Source: Ailanthus altissimus
Lineage: Eukaryota > Streptophyta > Magnoliopsida > Sapindales > Simaroubaceae
Length of the DNA: 64,000 nucleotides
Assembly (NCBI GenBank): GCA_946807835.1
Contig: CAMPEX010000001.1
Span: 139,001-203,000, forward strand
Direction: 5' to 3'
Part shown: positions 45,639 to 58,426 of the stretch, in pieces
How positions within the stretch are numbered: the first letter of the stretch is position 1
Layout of the letters: every line of letters begins with the position of its first letter
The notes under the pieces: model-generated
Databases searched by the model: none
Seen by the model: only the letters and a program-made list of their open reading frames with translations
Told to the model about the DNA's origin: nothing
Translations under genes and position numbers: made by a program

Positions 45639-47699
45639 TGTCTATGCGTGTGAGTGTATGCATGTGTAATTGTGTCTATTGTCTAAAATACGTATTATAT
45701 ATATATTAAACACGGCGGAAGTATTTAAACTTGCAATAAACACAATAAATAAATATATTAATCACATTAATATATTAATAGTGTTAAGAACTCACCTAAA
45801 CGTGTAACGTTATACACGTATTTTCTCAGAGTCCGCATGGAGACCAACTCGTGGGCAGTTCTAGTCACCAACTCGGTGGGCTTGGTGAGCTAGAACAGCA
45901 ACCCTATTACCAGCACTGAGTTTAATTCTTAAACCCCTAAATGGCCAGTTGTATGTATTCTTTATTTTCTCTAAAAGGATGAAAAATAGAAATTAAAGCA
46001 ATTTATAATTGCTTCATTTAGCACCATAGAGAAATAATTTTATTTTTCTTTTCTTTTTTCTTTCTTCTTCTTCTTCTCAGCACCATTTTCATTTTATTTC
46101 TTTTTCTCTATTTCCATTTCACAGCACAACACACACCTTTACTAATTTCACACAATCTCAAAATATATGTATATATATAATATAATAAAATAATAATATA
46201 ATATTAATAATAATAAAAAATAATATAATGGATGCCAACTATTTGGCACCCAAATAAAATAATATTATATAATATAATAATATAAAATAATGAGATATTT
46301 TAATTATTTAACAATTAAATAATCAATGTATAAAATAACCATTTTACCCTTTATGAATAGTTACAAAATCTACCCCTAGTGGGTTCCACCAAATTCCACA
46401 CTTGGGTAAACTCATTTCAGGGTTCACAATATGCCACGTGTCGTTATACAATTAATAAATAACAATTATTGACTAATTGTTGTATTTAACACTTAAATAC
46501 AAATACGCACACATTTCTATGGTAGTGTTGAATATTGTTGGATTAAATAATTTAATCTAGTACACCGCTCTAGTGCACAATGAGTACACTCCATATCGCA
46601 AGACTCCCTAGGTCCACGCCCGATTCGTTAAATGAAACTATTCTATGAGTCTGTGAACATTGCCCAACACACACGTCACGGAAATACAAATCAATGCATT
46701 TAACTATGCAAGTTGAGATTACAACGCACACGTATAGTCCTTTCGTCTTGATATCCTGGATGTGCTATGCATATAGATTATCACCATCAAATCCCCATGT
46801 GCTCATCCATGTCTTATCTCCAGACTTATATCTCATTGAATAAAATGTGCAAACTTATTTGCCATATTGTTCTACCCTGACGGAAACTCTTTTTCGGGAT
46901 TAATGCTTATGGCCACAAGACTTTTTGAGATACAGTCTTGAAGCATCTGAATATCTAACTCCCTATGCAAGCTGGCGGATCCTATATCTGTATACACCGG
47001 ACTCCATAAGCATCGGACCATACCTAGCAACACCCAGCGGTTATACCATGAAAGGTCTGTGACATGCATAGAACCAAAGTATGGTGGATCACTTACAAAC
47101 CTATCGAGGCACTCAGGTCAAAGGACCACGTATACTACTCAACTCGAGAGGACTCTCTGTTGATGGCTTACATAGGGTGTCTATCGGAGGCCCTCATAAG
47201 TCTGTCCTATATCCAGTCCTAACTGGATACCCATATGTCAATACGAACTCCAAGCTCACAGTCGGTTAAGAACGACCATTTATACCCTATAGGTACAACA
47301 TATGGTGATCTATATATAAGTATCCACCGCAAACCCGCATAGGAGAAATAGATCAGGGATAATTATTTGAGAACATACTTGCGCAATTGACATTTTTTGG
47401 CACCCGATTGCAACGCTTACAACTATACAGTTACTAGTATATTTTCAAGTCTATATCTCATTACAGATAAGGCTTTAACTATTAGATCTTCGTTGAGTAT
47501 TATAATAAGCTAACACTTAACTGGCTAACATTTAACATTTATATCTCTCAGCGTGGTTAACTATGAGCCCTTATCTAAACTCCTTTAGATCTAATATAAA
47601 CTCCTTCAGATCGTACAATGTCTGTAATATTACATTGCATAGTACCATATTAATAGATATTAGCGATTCAGGGATGACACATAAGCACCAACACTAACA
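45639..47699 (-). mobile_element. Family A solo LTR (minus), intact
   Basis: On the minus strand it starts TGTTAGTGTTGGTGCTTATG at 47699 and ends CACACGCATAGACA at 45639. Perfect 5-bp duplications GTTTG lie at 45634-45638 and 47700-47704. It is 2061 bases long, free of insertions and closely similar to the other minus-strand copy. The conserved stem-loop is at 45858-45896. It splits the repeat block 44560-47950. Confidence 0.9.
45858..45896 (-). other. Conserved LTR stem-loop, copy H5 (perfect)
   Basis: On the minus strand the outer arms GTTCTAG and CTAGAAC and the inner arms TCACCAA and TTGGTGA pair at all fourteen positions, with one bulged C on the left and a loop GCCCACCGAG. Confidence 0.75.
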
Positions 47700-47704
47700 G
47701 TTTG

Positions 47705-47950
47705 GCCTATAGTCTCTAACTTATTATTATTTTTCAACTTATGCTTATGGTGCTCGACTTATGATTATTATGTTTTCATTTTAATGCACCTTATTGTATT
47801 TGGTTTTTTTTTATTCTCCTTTGGTTTATAGTGATCAGGTTTTCATAAATTCAAAGATTATTATTATTCTCATGGTCATGTTTATACTCGTGGTGCTTGA
47901 ATTTTATTCTTTTTCAGCGTATAGTACTTGGCTTATACTTATGTGAAGTT
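47705..47950. repeat. Continuation of the GCTTATGGTGCTC repeat block
   Basis: The motif and the TTATTATTATT spacers continue directly after the GTTTG duplication of the solo LTR. Confidence 0.6.
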
Positions 47951-48429
47951 CAAAAGTGGATTAAGGAATATGTATCCTTGAAGAGCTCCTTAAAAGGATG
48001 TATTTTTGGTAAAGAGTGCTTATAGGAATCCCAAAGCGAATTTGAGAGGATTTATCCCTAAGGAGCTCCTTGAAAAAACGTGTTTTGAATGAAGAACACT
48101 TTTATGAAGCTCATAAGAAATTCGTGAGGACACATATTTGATCTCAACTAAAAAAACTAAGTCTAGGAAAAGATTGGTCATCTAAAGCCAATAACATATA
48201 TGTGCAATTACATTTGACATGCGATATTAAGCTTGAGAGCTTTACTCCAAGAACCCCAGTGCGGGAGAGAGAGAGAAGGGGGACCACATCATTCAAAGAC
48301 CTCACAAAGACCGCCCAAGAAATGAGAACCACAAAGTACTTACTTCATTTGAATATTTTAAAGAAAAATTCAAGAAATATAGAACATAAGGACGAACTCT
48401 CAGATTGAGAACTACAATCATAAAGTTTT
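47951..48429. other. Decayed repeat DNA
   Basis: Two diverged copies of a block around AAGAGCTCCTTAAAAGGATG (47980) and AAGGAGCTCCTTGAAAAAAC (48060) are visible. The frames at 48144-48408 carry no motif. Confidence 0.4.
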
Positions 48430-48950
48430 TAGTGTTGATAAGTCAACACTAAAACTTAGGAATCTCTATTCCCCCCATTGATTTTAGTTGAAGGCCTAAT
48501 TTATTACAAAGGTCCAACATAAGCCCATCGTTTAAAATGCCCAAAAATAATCTTAAATGCGTAAAAAAAGAGTTACTTTATTTTAATAGAACTCTATAAG
48601 AAAGTCTCACATAAATAAAGAAAATTATTATTCTTATTTTAGCAAAACTTTAATAAAAAGAATCCTAATTAAGAAAGCACTGTTATATCCTCGTTTATGA
48701 GGGAGTGGCTCTATAAAGGCTTTGTCTTCATATATCTCTACTGTAAAAATAATATTTATAGTGCATTTAAAGGAGCTCATCAAGCTCGACAATGCGGACT
48801 AAGTTTACATTGAGTGAATCACTATAAATTTTTTATCTTGTTACATATTTTATATTTATTTTTATTAATCTCAATTCTATTTTCTAAAAAATATAAATTT
48901 AACTCATTCATTTTAAATTGACAAAATTTTAGGATCAATAATACATGTTG
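48430..48950 (+). repeat. LTR-like block, end related to 41426-41620
   Basis: It starts near TGTTGATAAGTCAACACTAA, has a TATA-like CTCTATAAAGGC near 48710 and ends in the block shared with 41426-41620 (GAATCACTATAAATT ... TTTATTAATCTCAATTCTA ... TTAAATTGACAAAATTTTAG). It is probably the LTR of an old plant gypsy-type element. Confidence 0.45.
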
Positions 48951-49356
48951 GACTTCCTCCGTATATGATATATCTTGTTCACAACCACAGCATCAGAAAC
49001 AGTTTCATTGATGTAGATTGAGTTAAAATCTTTTACTCTTAGTTAATTTTGATGACAGATTTGTGAACATATAATACTTTGTAAAATGAAAATTTGGATA
49101 AGTAAAGACCCGATGCTAATATAATTACCAAGTCTAAGTTCAATACAAATATTGGACAGGAGAAAATGCTGACTTAACAGTAATTTCTTTCTTTATAACA
49201 ACTATATGACAAGTTTCATCTACACAAGGTGAAACCGAAACAAAGTAAAATTCTTGCATTTAAAATCCACAACATATTTTTGTGCTAATATGCATACATA
49301 TGATGTCTCTTTGTGCATAAAAGGATAGATGAGTTGAAAAAGAAGTGCATCTTGTA
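48951..49356. other. 3' flank of the receptor kinase gene
   Basis: No gene is visible. It should contain the 3' untranslated region of the minus-strand receptor gene; I could not place the polyadenylation signal with confidence. Confidence 0.4.
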
Positions 49357-52300
49357 CTAGCCCATGTTTTCATTTGTGTGATATTGGTCTGCTCCCAGTC
49401 GCACATTCTTTAGCCATTCGACAACTTCTTTGATGGTTGGTCTCTTGAAAGGGTTTTGGTTGACACACATGCAGGCAACGTCTAGCACCTGCAACATCTC
49501 TTCATCAAAACCCTTTCCTCTCAGCATTGGATCAAACACTTGCTCTTGTTTGCCCTCACTCCTCATTTGCTGCACCAACCCAACCAATTCTCTTGACATC
49601 TTCGGTTTGAATATCTCCACAGGCCTCTTCCCAGTGAGCAGCTCAAGCATTACCACCCCAAAACTGTACACGTCCCCTCTTAAAGTGGCTACCCATGCTT
49701 GCCCATACTCCGGAGGAATGTAGCCCAAGGTACCCACAAGTTCAGTTGTTACATGTGTATGATACGGAAGAATCAATCGCGACAATCCAAAATCTGCAAG
49801 ATGTGCCTCAAACTTGACATCAAGAAGAATATTGCTGGACTTGATGTCACGGTGCACAATGTGTGGCTCACATATCTGGTGCATGTACGCCAGCCCGCAA
49901 CTCGTCCCCATTGCAATCTTCAGTCTAGTTGGCCAATCTAATTGAGATGCACCATCAGCTTTCTCATGCAACCAGTAATCCAGACTTCCATTCTCCATGT
50001 AGGAATATATTAATAGCCGAAAACCCTGATGCACACAGTAGCCTTGCAGGGAAACCAGGTTCTTGTGTTGTGCTCTGGACAGAGCCTCCACCTCTGCTTT
50101 GAATTCCCTTTCCATGAGACCCAAGTCTCCAGAGAGTTTCTTAACAGCGAGCTTGGTCCCATTTGCCAATGTTGCTCTATAAACCAAACCAAACCCCCCA
50201 CAGCCGATGATGTTTGCTTGGTTGAAATTGTCAGTTGCTTTCAAGAGTTCAGATATGGTAAGATCCTTAATTTCGTTAGTATTGTTTGGGAACAATATGA
50301 CTAGACTGGTATCCTTGTCAGCATCCCAAGGAACCCCAAAATTGGAGGTGCTAGAGATTGTATCCAATTCGATCTTATCAGTATCCCCTCTGGGAATGAT
50401 CCTCCTCTTGGATAATATCCATAATGCTAGCATAGTGATGATTAAACCGGTGCCAAAGCAAATACCGAGGACAAGCCCAACAACAAATTTTGTGTCTGTG
50501 CTTTTATGAGGTGCAGTAGGAGGACGGGTTGCTGCTGGTGAATTAGGACAAGATCGCTGCAGTATCGAACCACACAACCCAGGATTCCCTTCGAAGCTGG
50601 AGGACGTGAAGGTATCGAACTGATCTCCAGAAGGAATTGGTCCTTGCAGACTATTGTGTGCCACACTAAAAGAAGACAAGAAATGGAGGCCTTTGAGTGA
50701 TGTAGGGATCTCCCCAGATAGACGGTTGCCAGAGAGATCCAATTTCTCTAAGTTGGTGAGATCTGATAATTCATCTGGAATGTTGCCTGAGAGATTGTTA
50801 TTGCTGAGATCCAACACATGAAGATACTTAAATTGGCCAATTTCCACAGGAATATTCCCAGTAAGGCTGTTGTTTCCTAGGTATATAGCAGGTGGCAGGT
50901 TAGATAGCTGGTTGTATTGCTGATTCGTAGCATTATTCGGCATAACAAATACAGGCAGCTCTAGATAACTTGGGTCCACTTGATCATTATCCTCTTCAGA
51001 TGTTAGTGTTCGCAATACTGTAACTTCCTTGGGAAATCTTCCTGACAGCAGGTTATGAGAGAAGTCTATGTAGAAAAGGTTTGTTAGATTACCCAACCAA
51101 CCAGGAATTGAACCTGTAATTCTATTAACAGAGAGGTCCAAGACCTCAAGGTTCTTGAGTTTGGCTAGCCAGTTGGGCACTTGACCAGTGAATTGGCAAC
51201 CACCTAATCCCAAAACCTGGATAGTTTGGAATCCATCAGAGTCTATTATATTTTCATCATGTGGTATCTGTTCGTTTGCAAAATTCTTGGAGATGATGAG
51301 CGTAGTGAGATTCTTGCAGCCCATGAGATGCCTTATTGCCCCAGTTATATTTGTTAGGTGGTTGTCAGAAAGGGAGAGGAAAGACAGGGATTGCAGGGCA
51401 AGAACTTCAGGCGAAATTTGTCCTTCCAGCTGGTTACTTGCCAGTCTCACAGCAGTCAGGGACTTGCATGAATAAAGACTTGGTGGCAAGATGCCTGTGA
51501 AGTTATTGTTACTAAGGTCAAGTGTATTAAGCTGCATGAGCGTGGAGAAATTAAAAGCCGAAAGAGGACCCTCCAAGTTGTTGACACGCAAATTTAATGT
51601 GGTGAGTTTTGTGCAATTCATGAGAGATGCGGGCAGAGAAGCAGTGAGATTGTTCATGTGAAGGAGGAGTTGTTCCAAATTGGAGAGCTTACCGAAATCA
51701 TTGGGGATTAGTCCTTTGAATTGATTGGAATAGAGCTCAAGCACTTTGAGGTTGGTGAGACGGACGATGGAATCACTAATGGGTCCAGAAAGGTGATTGA
51801 CGGCTAAAGAAAGTACTTGAAGCGAGGCTATGCTGTAAATGTCTACAGGCACTGTACCTGAGAGATTGTTGAAACCTGCTCGAAGAATCTCCAATTGGGA
51901 ACACTGGCCTAGTCCATAGGGAATTTCATTATTGAAGTCATTGTATGAGAAATCCAACAGCCTCACTGAGCGGGATCGGGAAGAATTAAGGCATATGAAA
52001 GAAGGGATTGGGCCTGCAAAACTGTTGTTGCTTACATTGAAAATGGTCAGATTCCAAGCTGCCTCAAGGAATGTAGTAGATGGAATCTCCCCCTGCAAAC
52101 GATTGCTGGACAAATTCAAAATCTGGATGTCATTAGGAATAATATTATCATTATGGGATGATGACGATGGTAATTCACCTGTCAGATGATTAAAGCTGAG
52201 ATCAAGAATTTGGAGGTGATTGAGGGAGGAGAAGAATTCGGTGGGGATGGGACCAAATAGTCGATTATGTGAGAGGTCAAGGTGAGTGAGATGAGTGAGG

Positions 52301-52698
52301 CTTGAAAGAGATGGGGAAAGAGTGGCGCTAAGGCCTCTAGAGGATAGAAGAAGATGGGTGACACGACCCTCTGTTTCATCGCAATCAACTCCTTCCCATT
52401 GACAGCAGTCCATAGAAGAAGACCAGTTCAATGGAGAAGGTGAAGATGATGATATTGATATATTGGAAAAGAAGGACAAGAGAGAATCACGGTCGCTCTG
52501 ATTGCAAGCGGCAGCGGCAGACTGACATGACATTAACAATGGTAATACAATAATAAGAACCAACAATGAGACAATGGAGAAGGATGTTCTTCTTCTTGAT
52601 TGATGTTGTTGTAGACAGCCGCCATCTATTATCATCATCATCTTAACAAAATAAGAAAAGCAAGAATTGAAGAAGAAAAAGGCAACTGACTGGTACAT
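49357..52698 (-). CDS. PSY1R/PSYR1-like leucine-rich-repeat receptor kinase
   Basis: The single open frame of 1113 codons has no intron. A hydrophobic signal lies at about residues 40-63; in-frame Met residues at 20-22 may be the true start. An N-terminal cap with a CCxW motif (98-101) precedes about 20 leucine-rich repeats, interrupted by an island at about 560-605. A membrane segment lies at about 738-762. The kinase has the glycine loop GCGGFG (832-837), the invariant Lys853, HRD (949-951) and DFG (969-971), so it is of the active RD type. Domain order, island and sequence match the receptor clade of the sulfated glycopeptide PSY1, a sister of the phytosulfokine receptors. It should act at the plasma membrane in growth and stress signalling; ligand identity is inferred. 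All kinase residues I checked are present. A copia element lies 705 bases upstream of the start codon. Confidence 0.95.
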   Translation of the reverse strand: MYQSVAFFFFNSCFSYFVKMMMIIDGGCLQQHQSRRRTSFSIVSLLVLIIVLPLLMSCQSAAAACNQSDRDSLLSFFSNISISSSSPSPLNWSSSMDCCQWEGVDCDETEGRVTHLLLSSRGLSATLSPSLSSLTHLTHLDLSHNRLFGPIPTEFFSSLNHLQILDLSFNHLTGELPSSSSHNDNIIPNDIQILNLSSNRLQGEIPSTTFLEAAWNLTIFNVSNNSFAGPIPSFICLNSSRSRSVRLLDFSYNDFNNEIPYGLGQCSQLEILRAGFNNLSGTVPVDIYSIASLQVLSLAVNHLSGPISDSIVRLTNLKVLELYSNQFKGLIPNDFGKLSNLEQLLLHMNNLTASLPASLMNCTKLTTLNLRVNNLEGPLSAFNFSTLMQLNTLDLSNNNFTGILPPSLYSCKSLTAVRLASNQLEGQISPEVLALQSLSFLSLSDNHLTNITGAIRHLMGCKNLTTLIISKNFANEQIPHDENIIDSDGFQTIQVLGLGGCQFTGQVPNWLAKLKNLEVLDLSVNRITGSIPGWLGNLTNLFYIDFSHNLLSGRFPKEVTVLRTLTSEEDNDQVDPSYLELPVFVMPNNATNQQYNQLSNLPPAIYLGNNSLTGNIPVEIGQFKYLHVLDLSNNNLSGNIPDELSDLTNLEKLDLSGNRLSGEIPTSLKGLHFLSSFSVAHNSLQGPIPSGDQFDTFTSSSFEGNPGLCGSILQRSCPNSPAATRPPTAPHKSTDTKFVVGLVLGICFGTGLIITMLALWILSKRRIIPRGDTDKIELDTISSTSNFGVPWDADKDTSLVILFPNNTNEIKDLTISELLKATDNFNQANIIGCGGFGLVYRATLANGTKLAVKKLSGDLGLMEREFKAEVEALSRAQHKNLVSLQGYCVHQGFRLLIYSYMENGSLDYWLHEKADGASQLDWPTRLKIAMGTSCGLAYMHQICEPHIVHRDIKSSNILLDVKFEAHLADFGLSRLILPYHTHVTTELVGTLGYIPPEYGQAWVATLRGDVYSFGVVMLELLTGKRPVEIFKPKMSRELVGLVQQMRSEGKQEQVFDPMLRGKGFDEEMLQVLDVACMCVNQNPFKRPTIKEVVEWLKNVRLGADQYHTNENMG

Positions 52699-53402
52699 AG
52701 TTCATTTGAGATTTTTGCAGTAAATCCACCATTGATTGACTCCACAGGGACATAGGGACAGGAGAGAGAGAGAGAGCGTGCGTGTATGAAGTTGAGTTGT
52801 TGATATTATAATGGACAATATAAAATGGGCTAGTGGTATTATTATTATTATCATCATCACCCATTACCATTATCATTATCATGAAATATAAGAATCTTCA
52901 TGAGCGTTTACTTTTGAGGGCGGCTGGTGGTGGACTTTTTCTAGGATGATGATTGATAGATGACCAAAGGAGAGAGCGCCTGCTGTGTTGAAAGTTACTG
53001 TCTGTCCTAGAGAGATGAGCTCTCTTAATATTATAAGCAAGAAACATCTTCGTCCTCCCACACCTACCTGATTATTTATCTTTCTACTTTCGCCACTACA
53101 GTTCCTTATTGCTTCTCTACAATCCTTGGAATTACCTTTTAATTAGACTGCAAAAATTTTCATCCAACGGTTGGTGTATGAAACGACGGTTAAACGGGCA
53201 ACCCGTTTAATCGGTAAAGTGACCAACGGATGTCAAATATCAAAATATACCTTCAAATGTTTATGAAATACTATTTGTATCCATTATGATTTGGAAATTA
53301 TCAAAAGAAGCTCTGTTTAACAAGATATAAGTACAAATATACACGTGGCAGTCATCACAAGACATAATATACATTTTTATACACGGATCGATCGTAGGGC
53401 AA
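52699..53402 (-). promoter_or_regulatory. Promoter and 5' leader of the receptor kinase gene
   Basis: On the minus strand a (CT)n run (about 52763-52778) lies some 65-80 bases before the start codon, common in plant 5' leaders, and a mixed (TAA)n/(GAT)n microsatellite lies at 52838-52880. Only this stretch separates the start codon from the copia LTR at 53403. I could not pick a TATA box among several AT-rich candidates. Confidence 0.5.
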
Positions 53403-53896
53403 TGTTAAAGAATGAAAAATAGTGTTTAGTTCGACAAAAAGTTAAAAAAAAATTTACAGAGAAAAAGTTCTTAAAATTGAACTGTCAATTCTCACTTGTT
53501 CATTTATTAGAATCACTTACAAATACACGTATGATTACAATATTTATACCACACATGTGGATCATTTTAGAGCCTAGAAAAATGAGGAGAAAATCAGTTA
53601 CAAAAAAGATATACTAAAATAGAATTACCAGCATGACAATTCTGTTACAAATACACTAATCAGAGATTGCCAGCATGGCAATTCTATTATAATTATCAAG
53701 ATGAAAACTAACAGCCACTCTTTTGACCAATCAGAGATTGCCAGCATGGCAATTCTGTTACAACTATTAAGATGAAAACTAACAGCCACTCTTTGAGACA
53801 CCAGTATGGCATAACAAACACTCTGCACACTTTGTAGCAATTTCAATCCTGACTCCAATCGACAGATCGAGCCATATGATACCATATATATTAACA
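53403..53896 (-). repeat. 3' LTR of the copia element
   Basis: On the minus strand it runs from TGTTAATATATATGG to CATTCTTTAACA. It holds a 71-bp tandem duplication (53658-53728 and 53729-53798, starting AATCAGAGATTGCCAGCATG), and a shorter third relative lies at about 53620-53650. Confidence 0.9.
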
Positions 53897-53908
53897 TCCC
53901 CCCTCAAG
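53897..53908 (-). other. Polypurine tract
   Basis: On the minus strand TTGAGGGGGGA directly precedes the TGTTAATA start of the 3' LTR, the expected site for plus-strand priming. Confidence 0.8.
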
Positions 53909-56900
53909 CTGATGGTCTTGGATAGACCAAAAGCTTGCCTCTGAGGTACATAAAGCGATCATAGCTTAGGGGTTTAGTAAAGATACCAGCTGTTTGATCA
54001 GCTGTTGGAACAAACTTGACTTCTACTTTATGATTTGCCACTTTATCTCTAATAAAGTGTACATCCAGCTCTATATGTTTTGTTCTTAAGTGAAACACAG
54101 GATTAACAGCCAAAACCTGAGCACTTTGGTTGTTACACCAAATTATAGGGACTGAACTCACTGGAAAATGCAGCTCCTTTAATAAAGACTTAAGCTATAT
54201 AATTTTTGAACAAGTGGAAGCAAGAACCCTGTATTCGACCTCTGCACTTAATCTAGCCACAACATTTTGTTTCCTTGAAGACCAGGATATTAAATTGTTG
54301 CCAAGAAACACACAATATCCTCTTACTGACCTTCGATTATTTGGATCACTGCCCCAATCCGCATCTGAGTAAGCAGTAAGTTGAGGTGAACTAGAAGAAA
54401 TGATCTTCAATCCATAATCTGAAGTTGCTTAAAGATATCTTAAGACTTTCTTGCAAGTTTTCCAATGCTTGACTGAAGGCATGCTTATGAATTGACTAAG
54501 TTTATTTACAGTAAAAGATAGTTCAGGTCTTGTTAGAGTGAGATATTGTAAGCCATCCACAAGACTTCTATAAAGAGTGGGATCACTGAAGCATTCATCA
54601 CCATCTTTAAATAGCTTCTGCCCTACACTCATGAGAGTATTACATCCTTTGCAACTGACCATATTTTCCATTTTGAGAAGATCACGTATGTACTTAGCCT
54701 GAGATAGGTGAATACCTGAGTTTGTAGTAGCAACCTCAATACTAAGAAGTAACTTAGAGTACAAAGATCCTTTAGAGCAAATACAGAGCCAAGCTTAGTT
54801 ATAAACTGCTCTATATCAGATGCAATACTGCTTGTAAAAATTATATCATCAACATAAATAAAAGTAAGTATTAGGCTGCTATTAGTATGCTTGATAAACA
54901 AAGAAGTGTTAGAATTTGAATTGGTGAACCCCCATTGTAATATGGCCTTTCTCAGCTTCTCATACCATGCTCAAGGAGCCTGTTTAAGGCCATATAATGC
55001 CTTTTATAGCTTGCAAACATAATCAGGGTGAGTATGGCTAATGAAGCCTTCTGGTTGAGTTATAAAAACTTCTTCAGTGAGCTCTTCATTTAGGAAGGCA
55101 TTGTTAACATCAATTTACCTTAAAGACCAATGATTAATGATAGCTAAGCTCAGAACTACTTTGATGGTGGATGATTTTACTACTAAACTAAAAGTCTCAA
55201 AGTAGTTTATTCCAAGGGTTTGAAGAAAATCTTTCGCTATTAGCCTAGCTTTGAACTTAGAAACTGATCCATCAAGATTGTGTTTCACCCGAAATACCCA
55301 TTTATTCCCAACAATCTTGGCAGTATTTGTTGTTGGAACCAGAGACCATGTATTATTTTTGACCAAGGCTTCAAACTCTTCTGTCATTGCTTTCTTTTAC
55401 TTATCATTATTGAGAGCTTCTTTAACTGTTTTAGGTTCTAAACTAGAGGCAATGGTCTGACCAATATACACTTTTGGTTTATAAATGCCATGTTTTGATC
55501 TGGTTAACATTGGATGTGTAGAAGCTAATAATGGTGGCTGAATAAGTTTTACTGTAGTGACAATGTTTGTTAAGGAGTTTGAAGGAGACTCTGATTGGGT
55601 TGAGTGATTGGTTTAGTGTGAGGTGGTGAAGGAGATGTATTTTGTGGTGATAGAGTATTGGAAGAAACTAAGAATTGAATCACCTGTTGGGAGTAAGTTT
55701 AGTTGTTGCAGGAGGTGATATTATTGGAGCTAAATTGCTGCCTTGGTTAGGGTGAGTGGTAAAGTGTGATATTATCTGAGGTAATTGTGATGTGTTTGCA
55801 ACACTAGTATATTGAAAAGAGAACAATTCTGAATAAGGAAAAGAAAATTCATTGAAAGAGATATGCTTAGCAATGTAAGTCTTACCGGAAGTGTGCAAAC
55901 ACTTGTATCCTTTAAGAATAGGACTATACCCTATAAAAACACATTTTTCTGAATGAAAAGATAACTTATGTTGCTGATATGGTCTGAGAAGGGGAAAAAA
56001 TACACAATCGAAAGTTTAAAGTAAGTAATAATCTGATAAAGTGTTATAAAGAAGGTGATAAGGTAATAGGTAACTTAAAGTTTAGAACAGGTGTGGGGAG
56101 CCTATTTATGAGATAAGATGCTGAATGAAAAGCTTTCCATAAGAAAAACAAAGGCATTTTGGCTTGTACTAACAGTGTTAATCTAGTCTCTACAAGATGC
56201 CTATGTTTTCTCTCAACTACACTATTTTGGTGATGAGCATAGGGACAAGTGACTCTAAATTGTATCCTATGTTATTTAAGATATTCAGCAAAAGGCCTGA
56301 ATTCCCTACCCCAATCAATTTGAATAGCTTTAATGGGCATATCAAATTGTTTTTCCACTTACTTTTGAAATAAAATGAAAGTATTTAAGGTTTCTTATTT
56401 GACTTTTAAAGGAAAAACCCAACTATATCTAGTATAATCACCTACCAGATGAAGAAAGTATTTAAAACCATCATTGGTTGCTACTGGTACAGGTCCCCAA
56501 ATATTAGTATATATCAGTTGCAGAGGCTGTTTGGACTTTATAGTCTTTGAAGGAAAATGAATTCTATGCATTTTTCCCATTTGACATGCATCACAAAAGA
56601 TAATATCGAACTCTTTATTGCAAAGTTTATAAGGAATACATTGTTTGATTACACTTTTGAGAATTAAAGGACTTAGATGACCAAGTCTTAGATGCCAAAG
56701 ATTATAACTGGTTTTTTCTAGACTCAGCTGACTATTGACAGCAACAAGAGCTTCAATACAAGTGTTTGAATTTTGTGAAACAAAAGAATGAGAACATGAG
56801 CCAATGACACTAATTTGGCTCTTATTTATATTACAAAAGATGCATTTGTATGTAGCAGAGAGAACAAAGATTCAAGTTTATGAGTAAGCAAGCTTTTTAG

Positions 56901-58412
56901 ATTTACAAAGGTTCTGGTAAGTGAGTTAGGCAGCAACTTATACAGCCCCTTCACAATAACACCCTGCAGCAGCAAGACTTTCTTCTCCTTGTCCTTAATC
57001 AGACACATGTGAGGATAAAATTCAACAAACACATTATTATCTTGAACTAATTTTGATATACTAATCAAATTCTTTATAATAGAAGGAACACATAATATGT
57101 TGTTGAGCAACAAATTGGTATTAGTTTTGGTTTTGAGGCATGCATTACCAACATGTGTTATACTTAAGCCATAACCATTACCTATTAATAATTTGTCCAT
57201 ACTTGTATATTCTATTTTGTTGCAGATATTACAACTATCATTTGTAACATGATATGTAGCACCTGAGTCCAAGTACCACCTTTAATCAGCAGGTCTCTCT
57301 TGAACGGATTGAGTTACAACATATACTGGTTTATTCATTTGTCCTCTAGTATCTCCAGCACTTAGACCACTTGAACTGTGGCTTGTATTTTCTCTTTCAT
57401 AGTTTGTTTGTTGTCTAGGCACATAGTTATTATAGTACCTATAGTAGCACTTAGAAGCGAAATGACCCTGCTTTTCATATATCTGGCAAATCAATTTTAT
57501 AGCACCACCTCTTCCATAAAAACCTCTTCCAAGCTTGTTGAAACTGATTTTTACCTCTTCCTCGACCAAAACCAGCAGTGTTTACGACATTATTGTAACT
57601 TCCATTTCCAGAATTAAAGTTTCCTCTACCTCCATTAAAGTTGTTACTATTGTTTTTCTGCCCTTTCTGAGCAAAATTAGCAAAAAAAAAACACATTTTG
57701 ATTGCTATTCTTAGATGTTGAACTTAGCATTAATCTATTTTCTTGAGTTAAAAGCATTGAATATACTTCTCTAACACTAATTGAACCAATTCTGCTACCA
57801 ATCAACACTATTATAGAATCAAAATCAAAACTAACTTTTATGCCAGTTATGGGATGAGTTATGAAATCATCTTCCTCAATCATACATCCAGCCACAGCAA
57901 GCTCATCTATAATACTTTTGAGCTTGAGAAAATAGTCTGATACTGAAAGATGATATTTTCTTAACAAAGATAACTGCATCTTTAATTGCACAATTTTTGT
58001 TTTCGAAAAAGATCCAAAATGCTTGTCAAGAGTGCTCCAAAGATCATGTGAGGACTGTAAGTCAATAACTAATCCAAGTATGTTCTCATGAATGGTTGAA
58101 AACAACCAGCTCATAAGCATTTGATCTTTTTTGATCCAGTTTTCATATTCTAGATTAGCAACTTCTCCTCTGATCTACTCCATACTACCAGTAGATTCTT
58201 CTTGAACTTTAGTAAATTGAACTGGACATTTATCTATTCCTTTGATGAACTCCTCAAGTCGATTTGCTCTAATTACAGCTAGAGCTTAAGTTAAACATTA
58301 CAAAATTAGATCTGTTTAGTTTTATAATTTCAGAGAACGTGAAGGTTGAGGCTTGATTTACAAAAGAGTTCAGTTGAATATTTGCAAGATTTGATGAAGA
58401 GGCGTTGGCCAT
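53904..58412 (-). pseudogene. Ty1/copia gag-pol, inactivated
   Basis: On the minus strand gag starts at 58412 (MANASSSNLANIQ) and shifts frame within 50 codons. The zinc knuckle at about 57488-57447 reads CQIYEKQGHFASKC; its second Cys is a Tyr. Protease has DSGATYHVT at 57269. Integrase has IYTNIWGP and VGDYTRYSWVF at about 56510-56410. Reverse transcriptase has GNKWVFRVKHNLDGSV at about 55300 and YVDD at 54856. RNase H has AYSDADWGSDPNNRRSVRGY at about 54380-54310. The C terminus carries HLRTKHIELDVHFIRD and GIFTKPLS. Stops and frameshifts split it into more than ten pieces, so it cannot make its proteins. Confidence 0.92.
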
Positions 58413-58414
58413 TT

Positions 58415-58426
58415 GCTCTGATACCA
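58415..58426 (-). other. Primer binding site
   Basis: On the minus strand TGGTATCAGAGC, the exact initiator-Met-tRNA site, directly follows the 5' LTR. Confidence 0.92.

Noticed and set aside
45357..45709. Hydrophobic frames resembling membrane proteins
   Set aside because: They come from T-rich repeat units and run into the end of the solo LTR; no conserved family.
49430..52189. Plus-strand frames of 80-100 codons opposite the receptor kinase
   Set aside because: They are antisense shadows of a long, conserved coding frame on the minus strand.
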